Positions 52,364 through 60,948 of a stretch of 64,000 bases of DNA are shown piece by piece (position 1 is the first letter of the stretch; each line of letters starts with the position of its first letter). The position numbers were made by a program, and so were the translations under genes. The stretch lies in assembly GCF_004000945.1 (NCBI RefSeq), contig NZ_BIMF01000005.1, positions 62,001 through 126,000 on the forward strand, written 5' to 3'. The stretch comes from Paenibacillus lautus NBRC 15380 (GTDB taxonomy: Bacteria; Bacillota; Bacilli; Paenibacillales; Paenibacillaceae). The notes under the pieces were generated by a model. It ran no database searches, was not told the origin of the DNA, and saw only the letters and a program-made list of their open reading frames with translations.

Positions 52364-53668
52364 TCATGTATGCTTCCTATCCAATCGTACCTGTTCAACT
52401 TCTTCTTCCGTGATGGTACGGGTACCATAGCGGGCTTCCTCGTAAAGCTCAATCAAGGATTGTGGAATACGTTCCTTCCGCCCGTCCCATTCCTTAAGAT
52501 CGCTTTCGGTTTCCCGCGGTGTTAGCGACGCTTTCCAATTATAGCCTTCCCTGATGCTTCGGGAAAGTATCATGCGATACATTTGGCGAATTTTCTCATT
52601 CAAATGCTCCGATCCTTCTCCCGCCCGAAACTTTCCACCGATACGCATGCCGGACAACAGCCGTTTTAGCCGCTTGGATGCCGGGTCATGTTCAATATTC
52701 TCCACTTCATCCTCATAACCTAGCGAGGGTTGAATGTTCTGTCTGTTCATCATCCTGTTCATCCATGCAGAGAATCTTCTATACAGCTTAGGCAGTATTT
52801 TGCCAAACCTGAATAGAACATACAGTATCCCGATCCCTATAACGGTGAACACGCCATAGATCAGCACTTGCTCCAATACTTTCATCCATGGGCTCGGCGG
52901 CTTGGTTTCTTCATCGAGAAATGACATTTCGGGCGGAGGCTCCGACATCGAAGGCGGCTCCGGGGCCTGCTCCGCTCCGGAAGCGAACCATCCGGAGATC
53001 CATGCAGCGATCCCCCGCGCCATATCAGAGACCCATTGCTGCAGCTGCGGTAGAAAAGCGACGACCGCAACAAGAAGCAGCAATACGATGATAAACCAGC
53101 GATTGTAGCGCAGCACGCGCCGTTCCAATACGGGCTGATCATTGCCTGGCAGGGTCTCATCCAACACCAACTGCCGATTGATAATCAACAGGGTCAATCC
53201 TAACGCGGCTGCCCCCATCCATGTCAGAGAAGATATTCCACCACGGAACGAATCCATGAAACTTAATATGAAACTGCTGACCCCGTACAAAATCAAACCG
53301 ATTAAGAAATACGTCCCCGGAAACATCAGATTCCAGCTTACCTGCTCCATTCGGCTTCCGCGATAACTGGCAATAAAGATCAAGGGGATAAAATAAGCTA
53401 GGGTAATATCGACGCCTATAAATGCGATGGATACCGCAATGGAAACCAGGCAAGCCCATAAGGTTGCCTTAAACTGACGATCCAGCTTGAACCATTGCGC
53501 ACCTGTATAGCCAAGTAAGTACCCGCCTAATACTAGGGCAGGCCATATCCATCGGTACGATTCAGGCAGCAGATAGAACGCCGGAATAAAGAGTACCGGG
53601 AAATAGAGCACGCATTCCACGAATCCCTGCAAGAACGTTGTTATAAATCCAGTGTCTCGAGAGGTCAT
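52364..53668 (-). CDS. DUF4129 membrane protein (TgpA-like without transglutaminase core)
   Basis: A 434-residue protein. Residues 1-215 have about six membrane segments, then an extracellular acidic Pro-rich loop, a membrane segment (GVFTVIGIGILYVLFRFG, about 285-303) and a cytosolic DUF4129 domain (NEKIRQMYRMILSRSIREGY, LTPRETESDLKEWDGRKERI). TgpA-type proteins normally carry a transglutaminase core with a Cys-His-Asp triad in the loop; none is visible. It overlaps the DUF58 gene by 4 bp (ATGA). Confidence 0.85.
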   Translation of the reverse strand: MTSRDTGFITTFLQGFVECVLYFPVLFIPAFYLLPESYRWIWPALVLGGYLLGYTGAQWFKLDRQFKATLWACLVSIAVSIAFIGVDITLAYFIPLIFIASYRGSRMEQVSWNLMFPGTYFLIGLILYGVSSFILSFMDSFRGGISSLTWMGAAALGLTLLIINRQLVLDETLPGNDQPVLERRVLRYNRWFIIVLLLLVAVVAFLPQLQQWVSDMARGIAAWISGWFASGAEQAPEPPSMSEPPPEMSFLDEETKPPSPWMKVLEQVLIYGVFTVIGIGILYVLFRFGKILPKLYRRFSAWMNRMMNRQNIQPSLGYEDEVENIEHDPASKRLKRLLSGMRIGGKFRAGEGSEHLNEKIRQMYRMILSRSIREGYNWKASLTPRETESDLKEWDGRKERIPQSLIELYEEARYGTRTITEEEVEQVRLDRKHT

Positions 53669-54771
53669 GCAGACACCTCCTTCGCAGGAGACGACACTTC
53701 ACCGAGAGGAAATACCTGAATCGTGTGCCCATGGTCCCGAAAACGCTGAAACATCTCTTCCAGTCTGGGGCTGACGTAAGTGCTTAGAATGAGGATATCT
53801 CTTGCCTCTTCATGCCGGGACAGTTCAGAGGCCAGATAATCATGAAAAGAAGCCTTTCGGGTCAACTCCAGTCTCGCCAGCATTTCAAATATCAGATGCT
53901 GCTGTGTCATGCCGCCTGCAACCGGGACGAATGCTTCATCGGTTGAATCCTCGCCAAGCGTTCCGTTTGTCCCCATTCCGATCTCCATGCCCTGCGACAA
54001 TAAGTGAGCTGTAATGCCGGCCGCCAGACGGATGCCATACTCGATCGGCTCAGGCCGCGTCGCTTTGCTCCACATCTGCTCATGATCCTCTATATTCAGA
54101 TAGATCAAGAGTCGGCTGTCCGCTGTGGTATCCCGCCTGTGGACCTGCAGCGTGCCCGTCCGTGCGGTCGCTTTCCATTGAATATCCTTCAGCGGATCGC
54201 CGTCGCGATATTCGCGTACGCCCGATATCAGGAAAGGGTCCTCCAAGATCCATCTTCGGACCAGCATTTCGCCCATCCAAGTCTGGACCGGGAGGGCCAT
54301 GTCCGACACATCCATCGGCATCGGGTACACGATAATTCCACCGGACAACGTCTTGCTCTGGACAATCGACTCCATTCCGACCAAATCACCCGTCGTCATC
54401 GATACCGTACCCAGCTTGTACAGACCTCTGCGCTTAGCGATAATCCGATGTCTGCGAAGGATTTTGGTCCAAGGCAGAAGACTGAAGAAGCTCTTGTGGT
54501 TCTGATTGAATTGCCCCTCACTGATATCCAGGTTCAATTGGTTATCAAATGCCAGTCCCGAACGAAATTGGGATTCTACCCTTAACCAGGGTACAGGCAA
54601 TGCTTTGCGGTTCTCAATGATTTCGATCAATTCCACGGAATCTCCCTCATAGCAGGTAGACACCTTAAAGGAACGGCTGTAGTTCAGCCTTTTCAATGCC
54701 ATCCGTTTGAAAAGCTTGCCCTGCACGACTACGACCACAGCGGCGATTAACAATATCCAGTAGGCTCCCAT
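53665..54771 (-). CDS. DUF58 domain protein
   Basis: A 368-residue protein with an N-terminal hydrophobic segment (AYWILLIAAVVVVVQGKLF), then the DUF58 motif GVREYRDGDPLKDIQWKATA near residue 185 and a VWA-like beta-alpha domain (TADSRLLIYLNIEDHEQMW). DUF58 proteins work with MoxR ATPases in protein maturation or envelope stress. Between MoxR (14 bp upstream) and DUF4129 (4-bp overlap). Confidence 0.9.
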   Translation of the reverse strand: MGAYWILLIAAVVVVVQGKLFKRMALKRLNYSRSFKVSTCYEGDSVELIEIIENRKALPVPWLRVESQFRSGLAFDNQLNLDISEGQFNQNHKSFFSLLPWTKILRRHRIIAKRRGLYKLGTVSMTTGDLVGMESIVQSKTLSGGIIVYPMPMDVSDMALPVQTWMGEMLVRRWILEDPFLISGVREYRDGDPLKDIQWKATARTGTLQVHRRDTTADSRLLIYLNIEDHEQMWSKATRPEPIEYGIRLAAGITAHLLSQGMEIGMGTNGTLGEDSTDEAFVPVAGGMTQQHLIFEMLARLELTRKASFHDYLASELSRHEEARDILILSTYVSPRLEEMFQRFRDHGHTIQVFPLGEVSSPAKEVSA

Positions 54772-54784
54772 AGCAATCCGCCCC

Positions 54785-55765
54785 CTACGACGAAATGCCT
54801 TCTTCTGTCGGTACGGAAACCTGCTGCAGCAGCCGTTCGATCACTTCTTCCGCCGCGGCAGCGCCGCCGCGGCTGTGGAGCGTCCCTCGAAGCTTCAACC
54901 GGTGCGCCCATGTCGGCACAGCCAAATCTTTTACATCATCAGGGGTAACAAACTCCCTGCCCTTCAGGACGGCTTGTACCTGCACAGCCTTCAATAATGC
55001 TTGGCAGCCCCTTGGGCTTACGCCGGAGGCAACCGCTTCATCCCGTCTTGAATGCTCGGAAAGCGCAACGATGTAGGATAACATCTCATCACTGACATGT
55101 ACTTTGCTGACGATATGTCTGGCTTGTACGATCCGCTCAGACGTTGCAATCGCCATTAGAGACTCCAAGGGCTGCTCCTCTTTAAATCGCTTCAGAATAT
55201 TCACGCTTTCCTCTGAGGTAGGGTATCCCATATTCAGTTTGAACAGAAAGCGATCCAGCTGTGCCTCCGGCAGCGGAAACGTTCCTTGCTGTTCCAGCGG
55301 ATTCTGCGTCGCGATAACCAGAAACGGTTCTTTCAGCTGATGGGTTACCCCGTCAATGCTGATCTGGCGTTCCTCCATGCATTCCAATAGACTGGACTGC
55401 GTACGAGGTGTCGCCCGGTTGATTTCATCGGCTAGAAGGATATTCGTGAACAGAGGCCCCGATCGGAATTCAAACGTCGCGGATTGTTGATTATAGAAAT
55501 AAATGCCGCTCAGATCCGACGGCAGCAAATCCGGCGTAAATTGTACTCTCTTAAACGTGCAATCAATCGACCTCGAGATGGATTTGGCCAGCAATGTCTT
55601 ACCTGTACCCGGCACATCTTCCAACAGAACATGACCTGAAGTGACCATGGCAATAAACAGTCTGTCAATCAGCTGCTCTTTACCTACCATAACTTTGGAA
55701 ACGTTTGCCCGAATGTCGTCGGCAAGACGGCGAACGCCATGATAATCTATAGTGATTGTAACCAC
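54785..55765 (-). CDS. MoxR family AAA+ ATPase
   Basis: A 326-residue ATPase with Walker A LLEDVPGTGKTLLAKS, Walker B ILLADEINRATPRTQSSLLE, sensor 1 FLVIATQNPLEQQGTFPLPE and arginine-finger region QLDRFLFKLNMGYP. The start at GTG 55765 has a weak, very close AAGGG. MoxR acts as a chaperone for DUF58/VWA partners. First gene of the four-gene operon ending in pullulanase. Confidence 0.93.
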   Translation of the reverse strand: MVTITIDYHGVRRLADDIRANVSKVMVGKEQLIDRLFIAMVTSGHVLLEDVPGTGKTLLAKSISRSIDCTFKRVQFTPDLLPSDLSGIYFYNQQSATFEFRSGPLFTNILLADEINRATPRTQSSLLECMEERQISIDGVTHQLKEPFLVIATQNPLEQQGTFPLPEAQLDRFLFKLNMGYPTSEESVNILKRFKEEQPLESLMAIATSERIVQARHIVSKVHVSDEMLSYIVALSEHSRRDEAVASGVSPRGCQALLKAVQVQAVLKGREFVTPDDVKDLAVPTWAHRLKLRGTLHSRGGAAAAEEVIERLLQQVSVPTEEGISS

Positions 55766-55885
55766 CCCTTATGTAGTTTAACTTTACAACAAAGTTCGTC
55801 ATGACATCCCATAATTCCTGTTATTCGGGACAAAATAAGACCGATTGCTGGATATTCGGCTCCCCCGTCCTTTCAAATACGGCAA

Positions 55886-55907
55886 GAAGCTGTCCAAGGA
55901 CAGCTTC
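55886..55907. other. Near-perfect palindrome upstream of MoxR operon
   Basis: GAAGCTGTCC-AA-GGACAGCTTC: two 10-bp arms with a two-base centre. It lies about 120 bp before the MoxR start and 48 bp after the monooxygenase stop; it could be an operator or a terminator stem without a U tract. Confidence 0.5.
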
Positions 55908-55954
55908 CGAGAATGCACCCTATTGACGTATGACCTGATATGTTTAAGCCCTGA

Positions 55955-56341
55955 TTATTCTGCCGTCCTTTCTTCATGGGAAGCTGAATCTGTCCCGCTT
56001 TCAGGGATCAATAGTTTCGTCAGCTCCGCCTCAGCCTGCTCGCGGCTATCGATCCGGATATCGATATAATGCCTAACCTCAGGCGGCCGGGCATAAAACG
56101 GCTCCAGAGACGCAGTCCATAGCTTATAATCCGGATGTCCGCGGAAGCCGATCAGGCGATCCTTAATACCGCTCCAACGGACGAGGAATATATATTCATC
56201 CCGGTTCTCCACGCACTTGTGAAGCTCATGGCTTACATATCCCTTTTTCGTTAACAGAACGCCGGAAACTTCCCGAAAGACACTTTCAAACTCGCTTGCC
56301 AGCCCCGGTTTGATATAAAGTATCGCTGATTCCAGTATCAT
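55955..56341 (-). CDS. ABM-fold (antibiotic biosynthesis monooxygenase-like) protein
   Basis: A 128-residue protein: AILYIKPGLASEFESVFREV, KKGYVSHELHKCVENRDEYI, FLVRWSGIKDRLIGFRGHPD and FYARPPEVRHYIDI make a ferredoxin-like ABM domain; a charged tail follows. Such proteins are heme-degrading, quinol-oxidising or uncharacterised. AGGGGGA precedes ATG; monocistronic. Confidence 0.82.
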   Translation of the reverse strand: MILESAILYIKPGLASEFESVFREVSGVLLTKKGYVSHELHKCVENRDEYIFLVRWSGIKDRLIGFRGHPDYKLWTASLEPFYARPPEVRHYIDIRIDSREQAEAELTKLLIPESGTDSASHEERTAE

Positions 56342-56490
56342 ATCGTATCCCCCTCTTCGATATCCATCCGATCAACGGTAAAAAATAACGCTTGTATTTG
56401 GCAGCGCCATGCTAGGAAAACAAGTAGGTGCAGTCAAGTATATGCTGATATAATGAGAAGCATGAATACACTTATAAGGATGAGACAAAC

Positions 56491-56790
56491 ATGGCATTCG
56501 GCATCTCGAGACAGGAATTGCAGCAATGGAAGCAGAAGGTCGCGCAAGGAGACATCGCTTTTTTGACCCATTATTGGTACGACAAGCGGTTTCCGGAGTT
56601 CCATACCGTAACCAAAGTAGGCTGCTCGAACATCCAGCGCCTTGAGGACTGGTGTGTATCCAACGGGCTTAATCCGAAATATATCCATTACCGCCAACCT
56701 TACCCGCACTTTGATCTGATCGGTCCCAAGCAAACCGAATTACTGCATAAGTATAGGCTCGATGAGCATATCACCCGATTCGGTCTGTAA
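56491..56790 (+). CDS. Conserved small protein (YneQ-like)
   Basis: A 99-residue cytosolic protein: MAFGISRQELQQWKQKVAQG, then FLTHYWYDKRFPEFHTVTKV and YIHYRQPYPHFDLIGPKQTE. It resembles the small Bacillus protein YneQ as I remember it, with conserved HYW and PHFDL motifs; this is recall, not a search. Function unknown. Convergent with a thioredoxin-reductase-like gene across a shared terminator. Confidence 0.75.
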   Translation: MAFGISRQELQQWKQKVAQGDIAFLTHYWYDKRFPEFHTVTKVGCSNIQRLEDWCVSNGLNPKYIHYRQPYPHFDLIGPKQTELLHKYRLDEHITRFGL

Positions 56791-56813
56791 ATGCCGATCG
56801 GCGTACATTTAAC

Positions 56814-56875
56814 AAAACCCGCCTTGATCCGCCGGCCGTTCTCGCTCATGCCGTGTCTGATCAGGCGGGTTTTTT
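56814..56875. terminator. Bidirectional terminator
   Basis: AAAACCCGCCTTGATC pairs, with one bulge, with GATCAGGCGGGTTTTTT. Confidence 0.85.
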
Positions 56876-56939
56876 AGAATGCTTCATCGATTGGATCGTA
56901 CCGAGGTTTTCTAATGGTTCTGTTTCTTTTTCTATAGCA

Positions 56940-57872
56940 TCATGTAACCGCTCCGCTAGTCATCTTCTTTAGTGTCTTGTTAATCCAGATCGCAGCCGTT
57001 GCGCCTTCTCCCATCGCCACGGTGGTTAATTCGGAATGAACGCCCAGATCACCGGCGGCCCAGAGTAGCTCGACACTCGTCATTTTGGACCTTGGATCGG
57101 TCTTGACATGCCGGTTGTGCTCCAGCTCTGCCCCCAGCTGATCGGCCAATTCGGAATAGATCATATTCCCGCCAAAAGATATGAAGCCCCGCTCCGCGGG
57201 CACGATGCTCCCATCCTCCAACACGACCGCCGATAGGATGCCGTCCTCCTCACGAATTTCCGACACCTTTTTCTCTATATACGGAATCCCGAGATCCGCC
57301 AATTGGGACATATGCTCGGAAGAAGCCGGCTCCCGCTCATGATTGATGTAGATGATATCCTTGGTCCGCTCCGATAGCAGCACGGCCATGCTGGCACCGG
57401 GATCGCCCGATCCCATCACGACGGTCTTTCGATCCTGAATTTCATAACCATCGCAATCGGGGCATACAAAGACGGATGTGCCCAGCGTGGACATCAATCC
57501 TGGAAGCTTGGGAAAACGGTCCATCACGCCTGTTGCAAGCAGCAGGGTTTTGGTCCTGTATTGAACGCCGTCTTTACCGGTTAACACAAAATATTTCGCT
57601 TCATCCCGTTCCGCTTTCCGGATATCATCGGCTGCAAACGTAACGCCGACAGACTCCGCCTGCTGACGTCCCCGCCCCCTGAGCTCTTCACCAGATACCC
57701 CATCCGGCCATCCGAGGATGTTGCGGTAGCTCTTGCATATGGTGGAACGCCCCGTTCCCCGGTCGATCACCAGGACATCGTAGGCAGAATACCGCCCCAG
57801 CTGTATAGCCGCCTGCAGACCTGCAATTCCGCCGCCGATGATAATGCAATCTTTCACTTCGGTATCCAACAT
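56940..57872 (-). CDS. Thioredoxin-reductase-like FAD/NAD(P) oxidoreductase
   Basis: A 310-residue protein. FAD motif DCIIIGGGIAGLQAAIQLG, redox dithiol CPDC in SVFVCPDCDGYEIQD, NAD(P) motif TVVMGSGDPGASMAV and the C-terminal FAD motif LLWAAGDLGVHSELTTVAMG. The dithiol spacing matches TrxR (CxxC), but the CPDCDGYE context is that of a distinct subfamily. It may reduce a thioredoxin-like partner or another disulfide. It could serve the thioredoxin fusion elsewhere in the window, but no link is visible. Confidence 0.9.
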   Translation of the reverse strand: MLDTEVKDCIIIGGGIAGLQAAIQLGRYSAYDVLVIDRGTGRSTICKSYRNILGWPDGVSGEELRGRGRQQAESVGVTFAADDIRKAERDEAKYFVLTGKDGVQYRTKTLLLATGVMDRFPKLPGLMSTLGTSVFVCPDCDGYEIQDRKTVVMGSGDPGASMAVLLSERTKDIIYINHEREPASSEHMSQLADLGIPYIEKKVSEIREEDGILSAVVLEDGSIVPAERGFISFGGNMIYSELADQLGAELEHNRHVKTDPRSKMTSVELLWAAGDLGVHSELTTVAMGEGATAAIWINKTLKKMTSGAVT

Positions 57873-57994
57873 GTAGGTTTATCCACTCATTTCTATATCG
57901 AATTAAGGCTGGAACTCTTGGCATCAAGATTTTCAAGAAGAGAGGTACACCCTAAATATTTAACCAATCCGCCGTGATTTACTCCTGAAAAATC

Positions 57995-58026
57995 AAATAG
58001 ACCCCGGCGCATTGCGCCGAGGTCTA
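57995..58026 (-). terminator. Terminator of chrA
   Basis: AGACC-CGGCGC, loop of three, GCGCCG-GGTCT with mismatches; T-rich tail on the minus strand. Confidence 0.75.
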
Positions 58027-58038
58027 AAAATCAATGAA

Positions 58039-59268
58039 TCACAGGAGTAGCTGTCCGGCTAATGCACCGGTAATCACAACAAGCCACGGAGGGCTCTTCC
58101 AGAACATCAGCATCCCGAACAGACCGGCGCCGATCACAAATTCAAGCGGACTATGGATGGAGGATGTCCATATGGGATGATACAAAGCGGCCAGCAGAAT
58201 TCCGACCACTGCCGCATTCATGCCTGTCAGCACGCCTTGCAGTTTAGGGTTTCTGCGGATGCTGTTCCAGAACGGCATGGCCCCTACGATGAGCAGAAAG
58301 CCAGGCAAAAAGATGGCGAGTATAGCAACGACACCTCCGGGTATCCCCTGAATCAAGACCCCAAGGTAAGCGGCAAAAGTAAATAACGGACCGGGTACAG
58401 CTTGTGTTGCTCCGTAACCCGTCAGAAAATCCTCTTTGGACATCCATCCGTTCAGCACCGTCTCACTCTCCAGCAGCGGGAGAACGACGTGCCCTCCGCC
58501 GAATACAAGCGATCCGGCTCGGTAGAAGCTGTCCACAATGGCTACCCAACCATTATCGGTCAGCCCTTTAAGGAGCGGCAGACCCACTAATAACACGACA
58601 AACATGCCCAAGCAAAAGAGTCCGGCTCTGCGTCCGATCGGCATCTTGATCTCGGGTGCTGCCTCTTCGTTTGCTTGACGCTTGAACAACCACAGTCCCG
58701 ATATGCCGGCAAGAGCAATGACCGTCACTTGAGAAACGGGACTCTGCCACAGCAGAACGACGGCCATGGCTATTAACGCTATACCCGCCCTTACAGGACC
58801 TGAGGCCAGCTTTCCTGCCATACCCAGAACCGCTTGCGCCACGATGGCCACTGCAACAATTTTCAGCCCTTGAATCCAGCCTGCCGAGCCGGGATCGAAG
58901 GTTTGCATCAAATAGGCGAAGATCATAAGCATGAGCACGGACGGTAATGTGAAGCCGAGCCAGGCGACGATACCGCCCCATATCCCCGCTCGCATCATCC
59001 CAACACCAATACCCACCTGGCTACTGGCGGGTCCGGGAAGGAATTGGGCCAGGGCCACCAGATCCGCATAGCTTTTTTCGTCCAACCATTGCTTGCGGCG
59101 CACATAAGTCTGGTGGAAGTATCCAAGATGTGCGATCGGTCCGCCAAACGATGTGAGCCCCAGCTGCAGAGCGGTCCACCAGGTTTCGCCGAGGGCACGC
59201 CACCTGCCAGAGGGCTGCCTATTGCCAACTTGAGTTTGAACTTGTTCTTTCTCTGTCTCCGGATTCAA
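58039..59268 (-). CDS. chrA: ChrA chromate transporter family protein
   Basis: A 409-residue long-chain CHR protein with two homologous halves: FGGPIAHLGYFHQTYVRRKQ then LVALAQFLPGPASSQVGIGV in the first, and FGGGHVVLPLLESETVLNGW then TGYGATQAVPGPLFTFAAYL in the second. About 10-12 membrane segments. It exports chromate or a related oxyanion. TTG start with GGGGAG nine bases upstream. Upstream are TTTACA-type repeats and a cre-like site (59394-59412). Confidence 0.9.
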   Translation of the reverse strand: MNPETEKEQVQTQVGNRQPSGRWRALGETWWTALQLGLTSFGGPIAHLGYFHQTYVRRKQWLDEKSYADLVALAQFLPGPASSQVGIGVGMMRAGIWGGIVAWLGFTLPSVLMLMIFAYLMQTFDPGSAGWIQGLKIVAVAIVAQAVLGMAGKLASGPVRAGIALIAMAVVLLWQSPVSQVTVIALAGISGLWLFKRQANEEAAPEIKMPIGRRAGLFCLGMFVVLLVGLPLLKGLTDNGWVAIVDSFYRAGSLVFGGGHVVLPLLESETVLNGWMSKEDFLTGYGATQAVPGPLFTFAAYLGVLIQGIPGGVVAILAIFLPGFLLIVGAMPFWNSIRRNPKLQGVLTGMNAAVVGILLAALYHPIWTSSIHSPLEFVIGAGLFGMLMFWKSPPWLVVITGALAGQLLL

Positions 59269-59393
59269 TATTCATCGCTCCCCATATGCTTGGTGTCATG
59301 TAATAGAAATCGTAACCCATTCACCCTTAGGTATACAGATCATCTTTATCAAATTTCAGAGTATATCAAGTCCTCATTGTCAATCTACCCATT

Positions 59394-59412
59394 TATGTAA
59401 ACGCTATGTAAA
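59394..59412 (-). promoter_or_regulatory. PhoP/WalR-like direct repeat overlapping a cre-like site
   Basis: On the minus strand TTTACA (59412-59407), N5, TTTACA (59401-59396): exact 11-bp period. Read on the plus strand it is TGTAAA-N5-TGTAAA, the WalR consensus. TGTAAACGCTATGT (59396-59409) also fits cre with one mismatch. About 130 bp upstream of chrA. Confidence 0.45.
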
Positions 59413-59460
59413 ATCTATAGAATTTTTTGAATGCTATCGAGTGAAAACCGGACATGCTCT

Positions 59461-59505
59461 AAAAAAAGAGCGACCCAACAGAACTTATGTCCATGGATCG
59501 CTCTT
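59461..59505 (-). terminator. Terminator of the CynX-type MFS gene
   Basis: AAGAGCGA pairs with TCGCTCTT; seven T residues follow on the minus strand. Confidence 0.8.
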
Positions 59506-59552
59506 ATGATCATATTTACTGTATGCGTCACTATAATGTGACCTCTATACCT

Positions 59553-60782
59553 TTAAGCCTCCGGCTTCGTTTCGTTCGGCACGGAGAGATAACCTGGCTT
59601 CGCTGCGCCAAAACCGAAGATGAACAATACAAGGACAATGGCAGACAGCACTGCCAGAGGCACCTTCCATCCTCCTGTCGCATCATGCAGGAACCCGATG
59701 AGCAACGGACCTACAGCAGCCAATAAATAACCCAGCGACTGGGCCATACCGGATAAAGCGGCAGCTTCTTGAGCCGATTTCGTACGAAGGGTAAAGAACA
59801 TCAGGGATAAACTGAAATTCGCCCCGCCAGAAATACCTACCAGCATCACCCATAGCAGATTCAAAGAAGTCATACCGGAAAATAAGCCTGCGTATCCGGT
59901 CAGCATGGACAATGCAGAGATCGTCACCAGCATACGCTGATTGGGATTCCGGCCAGCCAGAACAGGAATAATGAAGGAAAATGGCAGGCTGACAAATTGG
60001 AGAATCGAGAGCATCCATCCCGCAGCACTATAATCCATGCCTTGGCTTCTCAGAATCTCGGGCAGCCATGAGATATTCACGTAGAACGTAAACGATTGAA
60101 GTCCCATGAATAAAGTAATGTACCAAGCAAGCGGTGACCTCAGCACACTCTGATGTTTGGTAGCGGTCGAACTGACCTCAGCGGTTCCTCCGGAGCTCCG
60201 GCGCTGGATGATCCAGACGATCAGGGCTAACACGGACAATGAACCCCAGATTAATAGGGATCCTTGCCAGCCAAGGCCTGCTTGGGTAGCCAGTGGAACG
60301 CTGATCCCGGATGCGATCGCGGCGAGCAGGTTCATCGAGGCAGAGTACGTACCCGTCATCAATCCGATATGCCGCGGGAAATCCCGCTTGACCAGACTTG
60401 GAAGCAGCACGTTCCCAACAGCTATAGCCATTCCGAGAAATGCGGTACCGATTAACAGTGTATAAGGGGATGATATCGAGCGGATGCCGATGCCGAATGT
60501 CAGCACCACCATACTTAGTAAAAGAGTAGTCTCCAGCCCCCATTTTTTAGCCATGGCCGGTGCCATTGGCGACAATAAAGCAAAGGCTAATAGCGGCAGC
60601 GTAGTGAGCATACCCGCCAACGTGTTCGAGATTCCCGTATCGTCGCGGATGATCCCGATCAGCGGGCCGACCGATGTAATCGCCGCTCTCAGGTTAATGG
60701 CAATCAGGATAATACCTGCAAACATCATCCATGTGCGCCCAGTGGAAGTTGTGTTTTGATCTATTGATGTTCTTGATGTCAT
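59553..60782 (-). CDS. MFS transporter, CynX/NimT type
   Basis: A 409-residue protein with about 12 membrane segments: AGIILIAINLRAAITSVGPL (CynX-like N terminus), LTTLPLLAFALLSPMAPAMA and LSGMAQSLGYLLAAVGPLLI. Related to cyanate or nitroimidazole (NimT) exporters. AAGGAG eight bases before ATG. A dyad TAAACT-N6-AGTTTA overlaps its promoter (60819-60836). Confidence 0.88.
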   Translation of the reverse strand: MTSRTSIDQNTTSTGRTWMMFAGIILIAINLRAAITSVGPLIGIIRDDTGISNTLAGMLTTLPLLAFALLSPMAPAMAKKWGLETTLLLSMVVLTFGIGIRSISSPYTLLIGTAFLGMAIAVGNVLLPSLVKRDFPRHIGLMTGTYSASMNLLAAIASGISVPLATQAGLGWQGSLLIWGSLSVLALIVWIIQRRSSGGTAEVSSTATKHQSVLRSPLAWYITLFMGLQSFTFYVNISWLPEILRSQGMDYSAAGWMLSILQFVSLPFSFIIPVLAGRNPNQRMLVTISALSMLTGYAGLFSGMTSLNLLWVMLVGISGGANFSLSLMFFTLRTKSAQEAAALSGMAQSLGYLLAAVGPLLIGFLHDATGGWKVPLAVLSAIVLVLFIFGFGAAKPGYLSVPNETKPEA

Positions 60783-60818
60783 GACATGAACTCCTTACTT
60801 TCAAGCGATATGTAAAAA

Positions 60819-60836
60819 TAAACTTATCCGAGTTTA
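60819..60836. promoter_or_regulatory. Dyad in the MFS promoter region
   Basis: TAAACT 60819-60824, N6, AGTTTA 60831-60836, 37-54 bp before the MFS start; consistent with a repressor operator. No adjacent dedicated regulator. Confidence 0.4.
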
Positions 60837-60948
60837 TCACAAACCCGAATATTAGGCTATAGCCTCGGGAAGCTTCATGGCAGCTTTTAGGGCCAGTCTG
60901 GCGCTTATTCAGCGATGTACATTAACCTGTAGACGCACGTATAGAGCC

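Noticed and set aside
56793-56811. Short similarity (CCGATCGGCGTACATTTAAC) to the P2/P3 part of the structured repeat
   Set aside because: Only about 15 bases match and the conserved P3 loop is absent; chance similarity or an unreadable relic.
60783-60948. Search for a pheromone pre-peptide gene downstream of the second regulator
   Set aside because: Only very short frames (MKLPEAIA, MYIAE) without ribosome binding sites are present; the region is MFS promoter.
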